Below, one piece after another: positions 51,673 through 60,502 of a stretch of DNA of 64,000 nt. The DNA is from a virus, in the IMG/VR virus record IMGVR_UViG_3300034082_004192, positions 1 through 64,000 of that record. One strand, given 5' to 3'. A program made the translations under genes and the position numbers. Position 1 is the first letter of the stretch. The number at the start of each line of letters is the position of its first letter. Below the pieces are notes generated by a model. That model saw only the letters and a list, made by a program, of their open reading frames with translations. It did not search any database and was not told where the DNA came from.

Positions 51673-53251
51673 AGAGCATCCAATCTGGAACTTGAAGTTC
51701 ACGATCATCATCTAGATTTACTGGAGTGTAATCATCTTCTTCTTCAACTTGATCTTTGTCAAAAACATTATCATCAAATGCAGAAGCAGGACGTTTGATA
51801 GGAGTTTTGCCATCTGTTTTTGGCAATTCTTTAACAGTAGTATTTCCTGTGGCTACTCCATGTAAGGCCAGAATTTGTTGTTGTTCTTCTTCTTCGAGTT
51901 CAGTAACTTTATTGAATTCTCTATTCATTCGGATAGGAAATGGATTAAACCAAGCATCACGCATTTTGACAGGATGCAAAATACAATATCCATGTTCTCT
52001 GTTGGGTTCCATAGCAATTGCGTAAGTACAAAGGTGCATCAAATTTTGTCCACCAGATGCAGCAGCTTGATCATAAGACATAAATTTCTTTTCATCTTTT
52101 GACTTACGTGAATCCCTAATTGTATCCCGATTGATCTGTTGAGCCGTAAGTACTGGAATATTGTATCTTTTGGCAAGCAAAAACAAACCCTTTACAGCTT
52201 GAGACTGATTTTCCCAATCTTTTGCTCCAGCAGTTGCTTTACGCACAGTCATATTTCCAATATAGTCAACAACAAGTAAGTCTGGTTTACCTTTAGAAGC
52301 AATTAATTCTCTTATTTTTTGGTCAATGTATTCAGGAGTAGGATCTTCCATGTTGACATCGTATTCAAAATAAGGGCCATCTTCTTGAGATTTCAGACCA
52401 TCATAAATTGTTTTCATTTCATCTGGAGATAAGTCAGTTCCCTTAATTTGATCATAAGGAATTTCAAAACTTAATGAAACGTGGCGAAGCAAACAAAGCC
52501 AAGAGTTCATTTCAAAAGATAAGTAAAGAACTTTCTTTTTACAAACTTTATTTGCATGTAAAGCTGAGTTTAAGAGCATGACACTCTTACCACCAGAAGA
52601 TGGAGCAAGGAATACAATAATTTGACCAGGCATCCAACCAAAAGTCTTAGAGTCTATGTTACTAATTCCGCATTCAATACCTTTATATAATTCAGGTTGA
52701 GTAAGACGTTTTTGATATTCATTTTTGAAAAAATCAGCGCTATCTGAAACATCAAAATTTTGCTTGTCATTAAATGAATCAGTAATGTCAGCTTGAATAA
52801 TATCTATCTTGTCTTGAATTGTTTCAATCGTCTTTTTCAAGTTGCCTTCAGAAAGATATTCATTGGTTTCTTCAAAAGCTATTGTGAGGTTGCGAAGACC
52901 TGCAAATTTCTTGAGTTGTGAAATAACTTCAAAGAAATCATTTTCATCACAGTCAGAATTTTCAATTTCATCCCACAAAGAGACTAATTTACGTCTATCA
53001 ATTTCTTTTACTTTGTGTTCATTGAGTTTAGATTCTAAGACAAATGAAGTTACAAGACTCCCTTTGCTTTCTTCCCAATATTGTTGAATAAGTGCAAATA
53101 AGCTTTTTGTATACGACAATTTCTCATTTTGTTCTTGAAAAACAAAATGATCTAGAGACAAGTTTCTCAAGAGTGCTTTGTCCATACACCTAGTACTTTT
53201 GGTGATTGCAGACAAACACATAATTTCCAATGTTCTTTGATCTAATTTCAT
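51659..53251 (-). CDS. dnaB: Replicative DNA helicase (DnaB family)
   Basis: 530 residues from ATG 53251, which overlaps the upstream gene's TGA (ATGA). N-terminal helical domain, then linker and RecA-like domain beginning GIECGISNIDSKTFGWMPGQI. Walker A APSSGGKS near 216-223, Walker B LLVVDYIG, DnaB motifs YLSFEM, LTAQQINRD and YAIAMEPNREHG. The catalytic glutamate and arginine finger regions look intact. It unwinds the phage fork as a hexamer, loaded by the adjacent DnaC-like protein and paired with the primase zinc protein. It ends EQH with a stop inside the next gene's start. Confidence 0.93.
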   Translation of the reverse strand: MKLDQRTLEIMCLSAITKSTRCMDKALLRNLSLDHFVFQEQNEKLSYTKSLFALIQQYWEESKGSLVTSFVLESKLNEHKVKEIDRRKLVSLWDEIENSDCDENDFFEVISQLKKFAGLRNLTIAFEETNEYLSEGNLKKTIETIQDKIDIIQADITDSFNDKQNFDVSDSADFFKNEYQKRLTQPELYKGIECGISNIDSKTFGWMPGQIIVFLAPSSGGKSVMLLNSALHANKVCKKKVLYLSFEMNSWLCLLRHVSLSFEIPYDQIKGTDLSPDEMKTIYDGLKSQEDGPYFEYDVNMEDPTPEYIDQKIRELIASKGKPDLLVVDYIGNMTVRKATAGAKDWENQSQAVKGLFLLAKRYNIPVLTAQQINRDTIRDSRKSKDEKKFMSYDQAAASGGQNLMHLCTYAIAMEPNREHGYCILHPVKMRDAWFNPFPIRMNREFNKVTELEEEEQQQILALHGVATGNTTVKELPKTDGKTPIKRPASAFDDNVFDKDQVEEEDDYTPVNLDDDRELQVPDWMLFEQH

Positions 53252-54042
53252 CTTGTGTATGGCAATCTCATAGTTAAACAATTACGCAATAAGGAATTCC
53301 ATCCTGAACTGCTACTAACAGAAGAAGCTCCCCCAGAAACCATTAGGACAAAAGGTTTTCCAGAGTTTACCCTGGATTTTGCTAGTCTGTCCAAATTTTG
53401 AGGAAATTGAGGATGAGTGTGTTTGTACTGTTCAATGCCATCAATTGCAATGAAATCAAGATTTTTGAACTCTTCGTTCATTTTGTCGAATTCATCTTTT
53501 TTGTCAAAATCACTCAAGATGCTTATAATTTCAGTCCAATCATAATATTTGGCTGACAATCCTTTTTTTATTGCTGATTGAACAAGTACAGCAGCGATAA
53601 AAGTTTTTCCACTTCCAACTTTACCGTCAAATATCAATGACTGTAATTTGGTCCTCATGTTGCCTGTGTGAATAATGGTTGGAGAGTCATTGTTTAGGAT
53701 GTTTACTAAATTCTTTTCAAAGTAAGTAAGCATTTTGTAAACTCTTTCACTGTTGATTTGCTCCATCCCCAAATCTCTTCCATGAGCGTCAGTTCGAGTG
53801 TTCCAATCATCAATAGTTTTACCAATAAAAATTCTTGGCACATTGGATTTAGCATATAGTTCTTTGAGAAATTTTTCTTTCTCACAAGAACACATTACAG
53901 ATTTACCTTTTATGTTTGTGGTGTAGCCAGAATAATCACAAAGAGGACACCCAATGCCTTTGCTGATTTTGTATCTTCTAGCACCTTCTTTAAGGTTATC
54001 TACAGTAAGTCCCAGTATATCTTTGAAATCTGGCTCATTCAT
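53248..54042 (-). CDS. DnaC/DnaI-like helicase loader (AAA+)
   Basis: 264 residues. N-terminal zinc motif (C32-x2-C35, then CSC at 51-53, in GCPLCDYSGY and VMCSCEKEKF) as in DnaI-type loaders. The AAA+ domain has Walker A DGKVGSGKTF near residue 140, Walker B FIAIDGIEQY near 200, and a C-terminal sensor region SLLRNCLTMRLPYTR. It delivers DnaB hexamers onto DNA. It overlaps both neighbours: one base with the AAA gene before it, four bases with dnaB. A DnaA-like initiator role is a less likely alternative. Confidence 0.82.
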   Translation of the reverse strand: MNEPDFKDILGLTVDNLKEGARRYKISKGIGCPLCDYSGYTTNIKGKSVMCSCEKEKFLKELYAKSNVPRIFIGKTIDDWNTRTDAHGRDLGMEQINSERVYKMLTYFEKNLVNILNNDSPTIIHTGNMRTKLQSLIFDGKVGSGKTFIAAVLVQSAIKKGLSAKYYDWTEIISILSDFDKKDEFDKMNEEFKNLDFIAIDGIEQYKHTHPQFPQNLDRLAKSRVNSGKPFVLMVSGGASSVSSSSGWNSLLRNCLTMRLPYTR

Positions 54043-55646
54043 TACAAATCATCCTCGTTTTCATTGTATCGCTTAATTTCTGAATTGCTACTAGAGGCAT
54101 TCCTGGCTCTTTCACTAGCCCAAGAACGCAAAAACTGTATCTCTTCTTTCATAAGTTTAGACAATGGAACCGAGTCTTGTATAGCCTTTACAATGTCAGA
54201 TGTAATAATTTCTCTCTTATCATCACTAAAGGCTTCATATAATGCTGCTTCTATGGCAGCTTCAATTTCAGCACCAGTGAAACTTTCAGATAAATCAGCC
54301 AATAATTCTAAATTGAAGTTTTTGGGATTTCTATTTCTTTTCTCAAGATGGATCTTAAAAATAGTTTTTCTTTCTAATAACTTAGGAAGATCAACAAAGA
54401 AAATTTCATCAAATCTACCTTTTCTCAACAGTTCGGGAGGAAGTGAAGTCACATCATTAGCAGTAGCAACAACAAATACTGGAGATTGTCTATCCTGCAT
54501 CCAAGTAAGCCAAGACCCTAAGACTCTAGAAGTTGTTCCGCCGTCTGTAGATCCTGAAGCTCTACTACCTGACATGCCTTTATCAATTTCATCGCACCAA
54601 AGAATGCAAGGTGCTACACTTTCTGCAACCTTGAAAACTTGACGCATATTTTGTTCAGAGCTTCCAACAAGCCCAGAGAAAACTTTGCCCATATCAAGTC
54701 TTAATAAAGGGAAATTCCAAAAAGAAGAAATAGCTTTGGCAAATAGTGATTTACCAGCACCTTGAATTCCAACAAGTAAAATACCTTTAGGATTTGCTGG
54801 TAGTCCGTAATCAAAAGCATCTTCAGAAAAAGCATCTTTACGTTTTTCAAGCCAAGACTTTAAACCCGTTAGGCCACCGATACTATTCATATCAGTAGGG
54901 TCATCAATCCAATCTAATAGGCCTGATTTACGAATAATATCTTTCTTTTGTTGGATAATTGATTCAGGCAATAATGATGTGTGCTTAATCATACAATAAG
55001 TACAAACTTGCTCACATTCAGATATAGTCAAGCCTCTGAAGCAATTGACTACATTGTCAAGTTCTTCTTTAGAGTATGATGTTTGAAATTTAGCAGCAAG
55101 ATCAGGTCTTTTAGATGCTTTGTCTAGAAGATAAGTAATTTTTTCTGTTATTTCATCTTTACTAGGTAGTGGAAAATCAATCACAGGAACAGACTTTTCT
55201 AAATCTGTGGGTAATTCTAGTACTGAAGAAAGAATTATTATTGCTTTGTTTTCTGTGGAAAAATCAAAACTTAAGTTTTTTAATTGACGGACAACTTTAA
55301 TTTCAACTTGCCCACGGTAATTTCCAGAACCAAAAAATTTGTTGTAATCTTTTAGCACCAAGATACAAAATTTATTCTTTGGTACTATAAGTTTTTTAAA
55401 CCAGCCCAATACTTCTTCTTGATCTAAAACACATTCAGAAGCTTTTGCTGGTAAGAATTCTGGAAAAGTAGAATGTAATCCAGAAACAATATCCCATTTC
55501 AATAGATCCCAAGAAGTATCAGCTTTGGAACATAAACTTTCCAAAGCTGACATTACTCTATTTTCTTCTTGAGAAACTAAATATAAGACAGTTCTTTTAG
55601 ATCTTACAAGTAGCTCAATTTCATCAATTGTTTGATTGCTGTCCAT
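54042..55646 (-). CDS. AAA+ ATPase (Ycf46/FtsH-like) in helicase operon
   Basis: 534 residues. The N-terminal 230 residues form a degenerate ATPase-like domain (ELLVRSKRTVLYLVSQEENRVMSAL; AIIILSSVLELPTDLEKSVPVIDFPLPS), as in Ycf46. The second half is an active AAA module: Walker A GIQGAGKS near 293, Walker B ILWCDEIDKG near 352, a second region of homology with RKGRFDEIFFVDLP (arginine fingers) and sensor 2 GAEIEAAIEAALYEAF. Such ATPases remodel protein complexes. Here it sits between an unknown gene and the helicase loader, so it may act on replisome or recombination complexes. No peptidase domain is present, so it is not FtsH itself. Confidence 0.8.
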   Translation of the reverse strand: MDSNQTIDEIELLVRSKRTVLYLVSQEENRVMSALESLCSKADTSWDLLKWDIVSGLHSTFPEFLPAKASECVLDQEEVLGWFKKLIVPKNKFCILVLKDYNKFFGSGNYRGQVEIKVVRQLKNLSFDFSTENKAIIILSSVLELPTDLEKSVPVIDFPLPSKDEITEKITYLLDKASKRPDLAAKFQTSYSKEELDNVVNCFRGLTISECEQVCTYCMIKHTSLLPESIIQQKKDIIRKSGLLDWIDDPTDMNSIGGLTGLKSWLEKRKDAFSEDAFDYGLPANPKGILLVGIQGAGKSLFAKAISSFWNFPLLRLDMGKVFSGLVGSSEQNMRQVFKVAESVAPCILWCDEIDKGMSGSRASGSTDGGTTSRVLGSWLTWMQDRQSPVFVVATANDVTSLPPELLRKGRFDEIFFVDLPKLLERKTIFKIHLEKRNRNPKNFNLELLADLSESFTGAEIEAAIEAALYEAFSDDKREIITSDIVKAIQDSVPLSKLMKEEIQFLRSWASERARNASSSNSEIKRYNENEDDL

Positions 55647-56463
55647 TTAAAAACTTATCAAATTGAAATCTTGGATTACCTGGATAATCTTCATCTCTCC
55701 ACCAGGTTTCTTCCTTGTATTTAGCCGTGTATTTAGCGAAAATTTCACGCCAATCAAGTAATTCAAATGTAGGAAGATATGGAGAACGGGAAATGGATTT
55801 TTGAAAAGTATCTTCTATAAGTTTCTTTTCTTCTGCTGAACCCTTAGAGAGAGTTTCAAATAATTGATTCAATCCAGAAATAAAATCATCATTTGAAATT
55901 TTATGTGTATGGGCATAATAAGTACATACAATAGGAATTCCAAATTTGGAAAACAATTCTTTTGAACGTCCAAGTTTTGCCAGTTTCATAACTTCATCAT
56001 AAATATCAATAAGAGTTGCAGAGCTGTTTGTATTAATGACATCCTGATAATAACGATTTAAATAATGAGGAAATTCCATAAGCAAGAAATGTCCTGATCT
56101 TTGCATGATCATTGGCTTGTTGATGAAACACCAATCAATAAATTTCTTCGTCCATTCATTTTTATCAAGCTTATTGTCTTCCATAAAATCTGCAATGATG
56201 TTTATGATTTTATTATCCGATGTGTAAGTAACACGGTAAACACCATTAAAAGCTTTTTTATATTCATTGAAGAAATAGTCTGTAAAATTCTTTGCAGTCC
56301 AATCCTTAAGATCTTCTGGGGCATCTTTCAAAGTTTTAACTATAGGCTTCTTGCGTTGACGTTTATTTGCTTGAAATGGATTTGATAATTCAGATTGAAG
56401 AGGAATGTGTTGCATGTAAATACCTTTCACAAAATCATAAGTCGGATCACTAATTGCCTTCAT
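55624..56463 (-). CDS. Unknown protein in replication-recombination operon
   Basis: 279 residues from ATG 56463 (GAGGAAG upstream); the TTG at 56475 lies further back. Basic N-terminus (KRQRKKPIVKTLK), then helices with DWTAKNFTDYFFNEYKKAF, WTKKFIDWCFINKPMIMQ and a C-terminal stretch ETWWRDEDYPGNPRFQFDKFL. The protein is rich in aromatic residues and could be a DNA- or helicase-binding factor, for example a helicase-loading partner like T4 gp59, but I see no homology. It overlaps the SbcC C-terminal gene and the AAA gene, so it is tightly coupled. Confidence 0.5.
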   Translation of the reverse strand: MKAISDPTYDFVKGIYMQHIPLQSELSNPFQANKRQRKKPIVKTLKDAPEDLKDWTAKNFTDYFFNEYKKAFNGVYRVTYTSDNKIINIIADFMEDNKLDKNEWTKKFIDWCFINKPMIMQRSGHFLLMEFPHYLNRYYQDVINTNSSATLIDIYDEVMKLAKLGRSKELFSKFGIPIVCTYYAHTHKISNDDFISGLNQLFETLSKGSAEEKKLIEDTFQKSISRSPYLPTFELLDWREIFAKYTAKYKEETWWRDEDYPGNPRFQFDKFLNGQQSNN

Positions 56464-57175
56464 TTTCTTCCTCAATTACATCAAAATTTTGCATATCTTT
56501 TATCTCTTCTATAGTAGTTTCTTTTACTTTGGCTATGCCATTTTCTTTATATACTAGATAATTTTTTGATGATATAAGGGCAAATTTTTCTGGAGAGTGA
56601 GTGATGAGTATATTTTGCAAACCTAATTCCGTATTATATTTCTTCATAAATTTCAATAAATATTTCATTACACCATCCCTAGAAACAGCAGAAAATGCTT
56701 CATCTAAGAAATAAGCACCTGTGTATCCATTATAAGTTCCAAAGGCAATACGCAATACATAACTGATTATTTCATGCAGTCCTCCTCCACTTGTTCCACG
56801 TAAAGGACGTTTTACTAACTCACCATCAATCAATTTTTCCATTACTGGCAGAATTGTAAATTGACTTGTATTTTCACTTTCCTTTTGGCTTATTTCTTTC
56901 ATTTCCATAGTGAAAGTATAATCTTGACTATACATATCTCTTGACCAAGCAGTAACTAATTCTTCAATTGAAGCAATTGCATTAAGTCTGGTTTCTTGTG
57001 CTATTTGGCGAATAAATATACTAGCTTTTTTGTTGAGTTCTTTGTCAACTTCTAACTCTTTTATCTTACTTTCTTGTTCTTCTAAAAGAGTTTGTAAGGT
57101 TTTGCGTTCTGCTTCAAGAGTAATTAACTCTCTTTCAAGTTTACTACAAAAGCTTTTTATTTGTTGAAGATCCAA
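56450..57175 (-). CDS. SbcC/Rad50 C-terminal half (signature and Walker B), separate gene
   Basis: 241 residues from TTG 57175 with GGAG upstream. Residues 1-50 are a coiled coil (LERELITLEAERKTLQTLLEEQ is the pattern). The ATPase tail follows: ABC signature GTSGGG at 127-132 (the usual LSGGE position) in a helix GLHEIISYVLRIAF, Walker B AYFLDEAF at 154-161, and the H-loop ITHS at 191-194. Walker A is absent, because it is encoded in a separate gene at 58436. Together they would form one Rad50-like head. It is the fourth gene of the SbcC-SbcD operon, separated from the N-terminal half by sbcD and an 87-residue coiled coil. Confidence 0.85.
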   Translation of the reverse strand: MDLQQIKSFCSKLERELITLEAERKTLQTLLEEQESKIKELEVDKELNKKASIFIRQIAQETRLNAIASIEELVTAWSRDMYSQDYTFTMEMKEISQKESENTSQFTILPVMEKLIDGELVKRPLRGTSGGGLHEIISYVLRIAFGTYNGYTGAYFLDEAFSAVSRDGVMKYLLKFMKKYNTELGLQNILITHSPEKFALISSKNYLVYKENGIAKVKETTIEEIKDMQNFDVIEEENEGN

Positions 57176-57177
57176 GA

Positions 57178-57441
57178 CTACTCTCCTTCAAGTTCAGCAA
57201 CTTTATCTTGTAATTCCTGAAGTTTGCTTTCTAATTCGGATTGCTTATTTGTAATTAAGTTCTTAAGATCTTTTGGTTTGCAGCCATAATTGTTTTTGCA
57301 AGTTTGTACTAAATCATCATATTCAGTTTTAAATTGCTCAAGTTGTGGAGATAAAACTTGAACTTTACCTTCAGCATTTCCTTTTTTCTTTTTGTATCCT
57401 TCTATGTGATCTAGGATTTCTTTAGATGTCATTTTTTTCAT
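57178..57441 (-). CDS. Small coiled-coil protein between SbcD and SbcC halves
   Basis: 87 residues, nearly all coiled coil (QSELESKLQELQDKVAELEGE at the end) interrupted by VQTCKNNYGCKPKDLKNLI, where two cysteines six apart sit where a hairpin turn would be. Its ATG overlaps the sbcD stop (ATGA) and a strong AAGGGGG precedes it. It looks like a detached piece of the Rad50 coiled-coil arm or its hook. Alternatively it is a small subunit that bridges the two halves. Confidence 0.65.
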   Translation of the reverse strand: MKKMTSKEILDHIEGYKKKKGNAEGKVQVLSPQLEQFKTEYDDLVQTCKNNYGCKPKDLKNLITNKQSELESKLQELQDKVAELEGE

Positions 57442-58439
57442 TCCCCCTTAATAGTCTTGGTATTGACAGTCTTAACAGCATTGATAGCTAAATCAATAAT
57501 TTCATTGCTAATATTAGCGTTTTCTGCTTTAGTTCTTAGTGCGGAGAGTTTATCATCAAGATTTGTAAACTGCCATGATGTAGTTCTCATGTTTGCAACC
57601 TTAAGTTTAAACTCATGTGTATCTTTCTTAAGTTCTTTCGCTGCTTGCATTTCTTCAATCTTGAAAACTTCACTAGCTGGTTTTGCAGATTTAAGTTTGA
57701 TATATTCTTCGTTTTGAATTTCACCATCCAATGTATAGTCAAGAATTAATATTTTAATGTCTTTTTCTAAATTGTCTCTTGACGCTGAATATCTGCTGAT
57801 TGAACCAGGGTTTATAAATCGCTTTCCATCACTTCTTGTTTGCGTCATTTCATGATGTATATGACCTGAAATGACTAGATTTGTATTGGGATGCAAAGGT
57901 GTATCCTCGAAAAGATAAGCATATTCAGCAAACCTATCAAGTTTTGTTGAGATTGATGCATGACAAACCCAAATAATTGCTGATGAAGTTGTAAGAAAAC
58001 CTTGCTTTATTTCTCTGTCTAGAGATGGAGTGTAATGAGCAAAAGATATACCCAAAGAAGGTTCATAGTCTTTCTTAATCAATAATCCAGCAGAAATAAG
58101 TGTTCCTAAAGCAGTCTTTTCAAGATTTGAAGAACTATCAAGATCGTGATTTCCTACACAAATATAGATAGGAAATGACCAAGGTTTATTACCATTTGGT
58201 ATACCTTTCAAAATTTCCAAAGTTTGATTTCGTAAAAGTGGTCCAACTTCATAAACTTCAAATAGATCGCCAAGAAGAACAACGGCATCAAGCTTTCTTT
58301 CTTCAGCAATTTGAAAACATTCAATAAGCTTTGTTCTGATTGATAAACTATAATCATCAAGTCTATTTTTTGGTTGCCTGTCCATTAAATGGATATCACC
58401 AACAAACATGACTTTATTTTGTTTAATTATATTATTCAT
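57438..58439 (-). CDS. sbcD: SbcD/Mre11-type nuclease
   Basis: 333 residues from ATG 58439, which overlaps the TGA of the upstream gene. Metallophosphatase motifs: VMFVGDIHLMD, VVLLGDLFE, ICVGNHDLD, VCHASIS and SGHIHHE, with FINPGSISRYS following. These are the metal ligands of Mre11/SbcD. The C-terminal region is a short helical extension that should contact the SbcC arms. It processes DNA ends and hairpins together with the split SbcC. Confidence 0.92.
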   Translation of the reverse strand: MNNIIKQNKVMFVGDIHLMDRQPKNRLDDYSLSIRTKLIECFQIAEERKLDAVVLLGDLFEVYEVGPLLRNQTLEILKGIPNGNKPWSFPIYICVGNHDLDSSSNLEKTALGTLISAGLLIKKDYEPSLGISFAHYTPSLDREIKQGFLTTSSAIIWVCHASISTKLDRFAEYAYLFEDTPLHPNTNLVISGHIHHEMTQTRSDGKRFINPGSISRYSASRDNLEKDIKILILDYTLDGEIQNEEYIKLKSAKPASEVFKIEEMQAAKELKKDTHEFKLKVANMRTTSWQFTNLDDKLSALRTKAENANISNEIIDLAINAVKTVNTKTIKGE

Positions 58440-59581
58440 GATAGTCTCTGGCACACACAGAATCTTCCACAGGATTCACAGCTTTCAAAATTTTCTCTAG
58501 CGTAAGTCTCCAAAGATTCAATCTCTTCATCACATTCTTTGATAATTTGATTTAGTTTTTCAATATCTTCTAATTTAGCATCAATTTTTGAGTTTGTATT
58601 TTCAATATCAGAATCCAGCTTCTCCATAGTTAATAATTCAGTATGAATGGAATCACAGTTAGAAATAAGTTGACCTATATCACCTTCAGCAATTTCGTAA
58701 TAATGATTGTAACTCTTTTCAGCAGTTTTATATTGAGTCACTTTATTTGAAATATTTTCGATTAAAATAAGACCATCTGATATGTCATTATAATTTTTAG
58801 TCAACTCTGGAATAATTGTGCTATAAAGTTCTTCAAGTGCTTCATATTTGATTTTTTCATTTTTACAATCAACATATTGTTTGTAAGCTTTGTAAAAATC
58901 ATCAACAAATTCTTCTAAAGTATCAATTTCAGACTCTAAATTTTCATAATCTTGAATGAGATCTTTGAGCTTATTGAAATTTTCTATTCTTTCATCAAGA
59001 TTTTCAAATGGCTTTAATTTTGTTTTGGTAGAATCAAGTTCGGCAGACACTCTTTTTATATCCGCTGAAATTTTATTAACTTCAGAGTTAAGTAATGATC
59101 CTGCTTGTTCTAGATCATCTAATCTTAAGAGTTTTGAAATATCTTTTGGTATCGATGTATCTGTAGAATTGATAAGAAATAATTTATCTTCTTGAGTGGC
59201 AAAAGGAACATAAGCATGAGCTGTCCTTGGTGTATGTCCGATAAATTCTACAACATCTTTTGGAAGATCAGAGCCAAATTTTGCGTGTTTGACAAGTTCT
59301 AGTCCAAAATACTGATACTCTACTTCATTTACAGTGCCTTTAGTTCGTTTTAAGTAATCGCCATTCTTAAAAATGACAGTTATTTCAGTATTTTTCTGTC
59401 CATTTTTAACATCATATGACTTCCATTCATTCTCAAATACAAACATGAATGCACGAAACAAAGCTGACTTGCCACAGTCAGATGAACCTGTAATTACTGT
59501 CAAACCAGATCCAAAAGTTAAAAAAGTATCTTCGTGATTCTGAAAATTCTTTATACGAATGCTTTCTATATGCCTATTCAT
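58436..59581 (-). CDS. SbcC/Rad50 N-terminal half (Walker A and arm), separate gene
   Basis: 381 residues. Starts HIESIRIKNFQNHEDTFLTFGSGLTVITGSSDCGKSALFRAF, where the Walker A GSSDCGKS is at 32-39. The Q-loop region contains YVPFATQEDKLFL. From about 150 the sequence is coiled coil. It ends in FESCESCGRFCVCQ: C368-x2-C371, C375 and C377 are where a Rad50 zinc hook would be, so the polypeptide appears to stop at the hook. The Walker B and signature half is encoded at 56450. Its TGA overlaps the ATG of sbcD. Confidence 0.9.
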   Translation of the reverse strand: MNRHIESIRIKNFQNHEDTFLTFGSGLTVITGSSDCGKSALFRAFMFVFENEWKSYDVKNGQKNTEITVIFKNGDYLKRTKGTVNEVEYQYFGLELVKHAKFGSDLPKDVVEFIGHTPRTAHAYVPFATQEDKLFLINSTDTSIPKDISKLLRLDDLEQAGSLLNSEVNKISADIKRVSAELDSTKTKLKPFENLDERIENFNKLKDLIQDYENLESEIDTLEEFVDDFYKAYKQYVDCKNEKIKYEALEELYSTIIPELTKNYNDISDGLILIENISNKVTQYKTAEKSYNHYYEIAEGDIGQLISNCDSIHTELLTMEKLDSDIENTNSKIDAKLEDIEKLNQIIKECDEEIESLETYARENFESCESCGRFCVCQRLS

Positions 59582-60063
59582 CGTATTAGCATTGTAGACA
59601 ATATATCTGGAAAATGCAAGTCTACAAAATCTAATCTAGCTCTTTGGATAGAGCTTGGTATATCAAAAACATTTGGAATTTCAATTTTATATAGTTCTGC
59701 TCTAATTAATTTTATTGGATTGTTGGTCATAGGGCAACATTTATTTGTTTTGCCATTATGTAATTTATTGCAACTCATACAAAGAAATTCAGCAGACTTA
59801 AAATATGGTATGAAAAAATCAACTGTAATATCAAGTTCTATCTTACGAAATTTTATATATGTGTGATTATTAAAATCTTTATAATTATCACATATCTTTC
59901 TAAACGTATTTCCTTTATTGTCTACAGTCAAAGTAGATGGTATCTTGATTTCATAATCATTGGGAAAAACAAATTTAGTATCAGACAACATGCCTGGAAC
60001 TGCCAAACAGCATAGGAGTTCATTGTTCATTTGTGAAAATCTATATAATGCTGGCTTCTTCAT
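59578..60063 (-). CDS. Unknown protein heading the SbcCD-helicase operon
   Basis: 161 residues with a probable beta-rich fold (DTKFVFPNDYEIKIPSTLTVDNKGNTF, IKFRKIELDITVDFFIPYF) and a zinc-type pattern CMSCNKLHNGKTNKCCP near residues 95-112. The C-terminus (RARLDFVDLHFPDIL) is strand-like. It is the first gene of the operon that continues into SbcC and ends at the stop-start overlap with it. A single-stranded DNA-binding or recombination accessory role is possible. There is no Shine-Dalgarno before its ATG, and it is divergent from a small plus-strand gene. Confidence 0.5.
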   Translation of the reverse strand: MKKPALYRFSQMNNELLCCLAVPGMLSDTKFVFPNDYEIKIPSTLTVDNKGNTFRKICDNYKDFNNHTYIKFRKIELDITVDFFIPYFKSAEFLCMSCNKLHNGKTNKCCPMTNNPIKLIRAELYKIEIPNVFDIPSSIQRARLDFVDLHFPDILSTMLIR

Positions 60064-60074
60064 GGGAGGGAATT

Positions 60075-60272
60075 GTGAAAATTAGTATTGATCGGGATAT
60101 GCTACTTACAGAATTATACGATTTACGAGCAATTTTGACAGAAGCAGCGTTAGAATCAGATGAGGCTAGAAAAGGGAAGCTTAAGCTAGATGAGATTCTG
60201 ACTATGATTATGAATAGCCCTCAATCAGAAAACAATTCATCTTATCCAAAGCCAAAATTAAGGAGAGGTTAA
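60075..60272 (+). CDS. Unknown small helical protein
   Basis: 65 residues from a GTG at 60075, chosen because GGGAGGG lies four bases before it; the longer frame (from 60033) overlaps the divergent minus-strand gene and lacks a ribosome site. Helical sequence (DMLLTELYDLRAILTEAALESDEARK), then LDEILTMIMNSPQSE and a basic tail KPKLRRG. No known motif. It overlaps the next gene (TAATG), so the two are translated together. Possibly a small regulatory or adaptor protein. Confidence 0.55.
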   Translation: MKISIDRDMLLTELYDLRAILTEAALESDEARKGKLKLDEILTMIMNSPQSENNSSYPKPKLRRG

Positions 60273-60502
60273 TGACACAGGTAAGACTGGAAGAAATTTT
60301 ATCACAAGAACAAATTTCCAACAATGAATTAGCGGAAATATTAGGGGATATGTTTGTTTCATTTAGCAAGCATCTGAAAGACTTAAAAAATCAATTGAGT
60401 TCTCTTAGTGAAGAATTGGACGACTTAAAAAAAGAAATCCAAGCTATAGAAGATCAATCTAAGCTTGGATTTGGAATAATTTTAGAGGATGAGGAAGATT
60501 AA
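60272..60502 (+). CDS. Small coiled-coil protein with DEED tail
   Basis: 76 residues with AGGAGAGG before the ATG. Residues 1-30 form a helical unit (RLEEILSQEQISNNELAEIL), followed by a coiled coil (LKDLKNQLSSLSEELDDLKKEI) and an acidic end GIILEDEED. The last codons and the stop lie in a perfect 26-base palindrome shared with the convergent minus-strand gene, whose protein ends IDEED. The coiled coil suggests an oligomer or an adaptor with the preceding small protein. Function unknown. Confidence 0.6.
   Translation: MTQVRLEEILSQEQISNNELAEILGDMFVSFSKHLKDLKNQLSSLSEELDDLKKEIQAIEDQSKLGFGIILEDEED

Noticed and set aside
54064-54642. 192-residue plus-strand open frame opposite the AAA ATPase gene
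   Set aside because: Shadow of the AAA motif codons on the other strand; composition is Ser/Leu-rich and no start signal is seen.
60033-60074. Longer start for the small plus-strand gene at 60075
   Set aside because: It would overlap the divergent minus-strand gene's start and lacks a ribosome site, whereas the GTG at 60075 has GGGAGGG before it.
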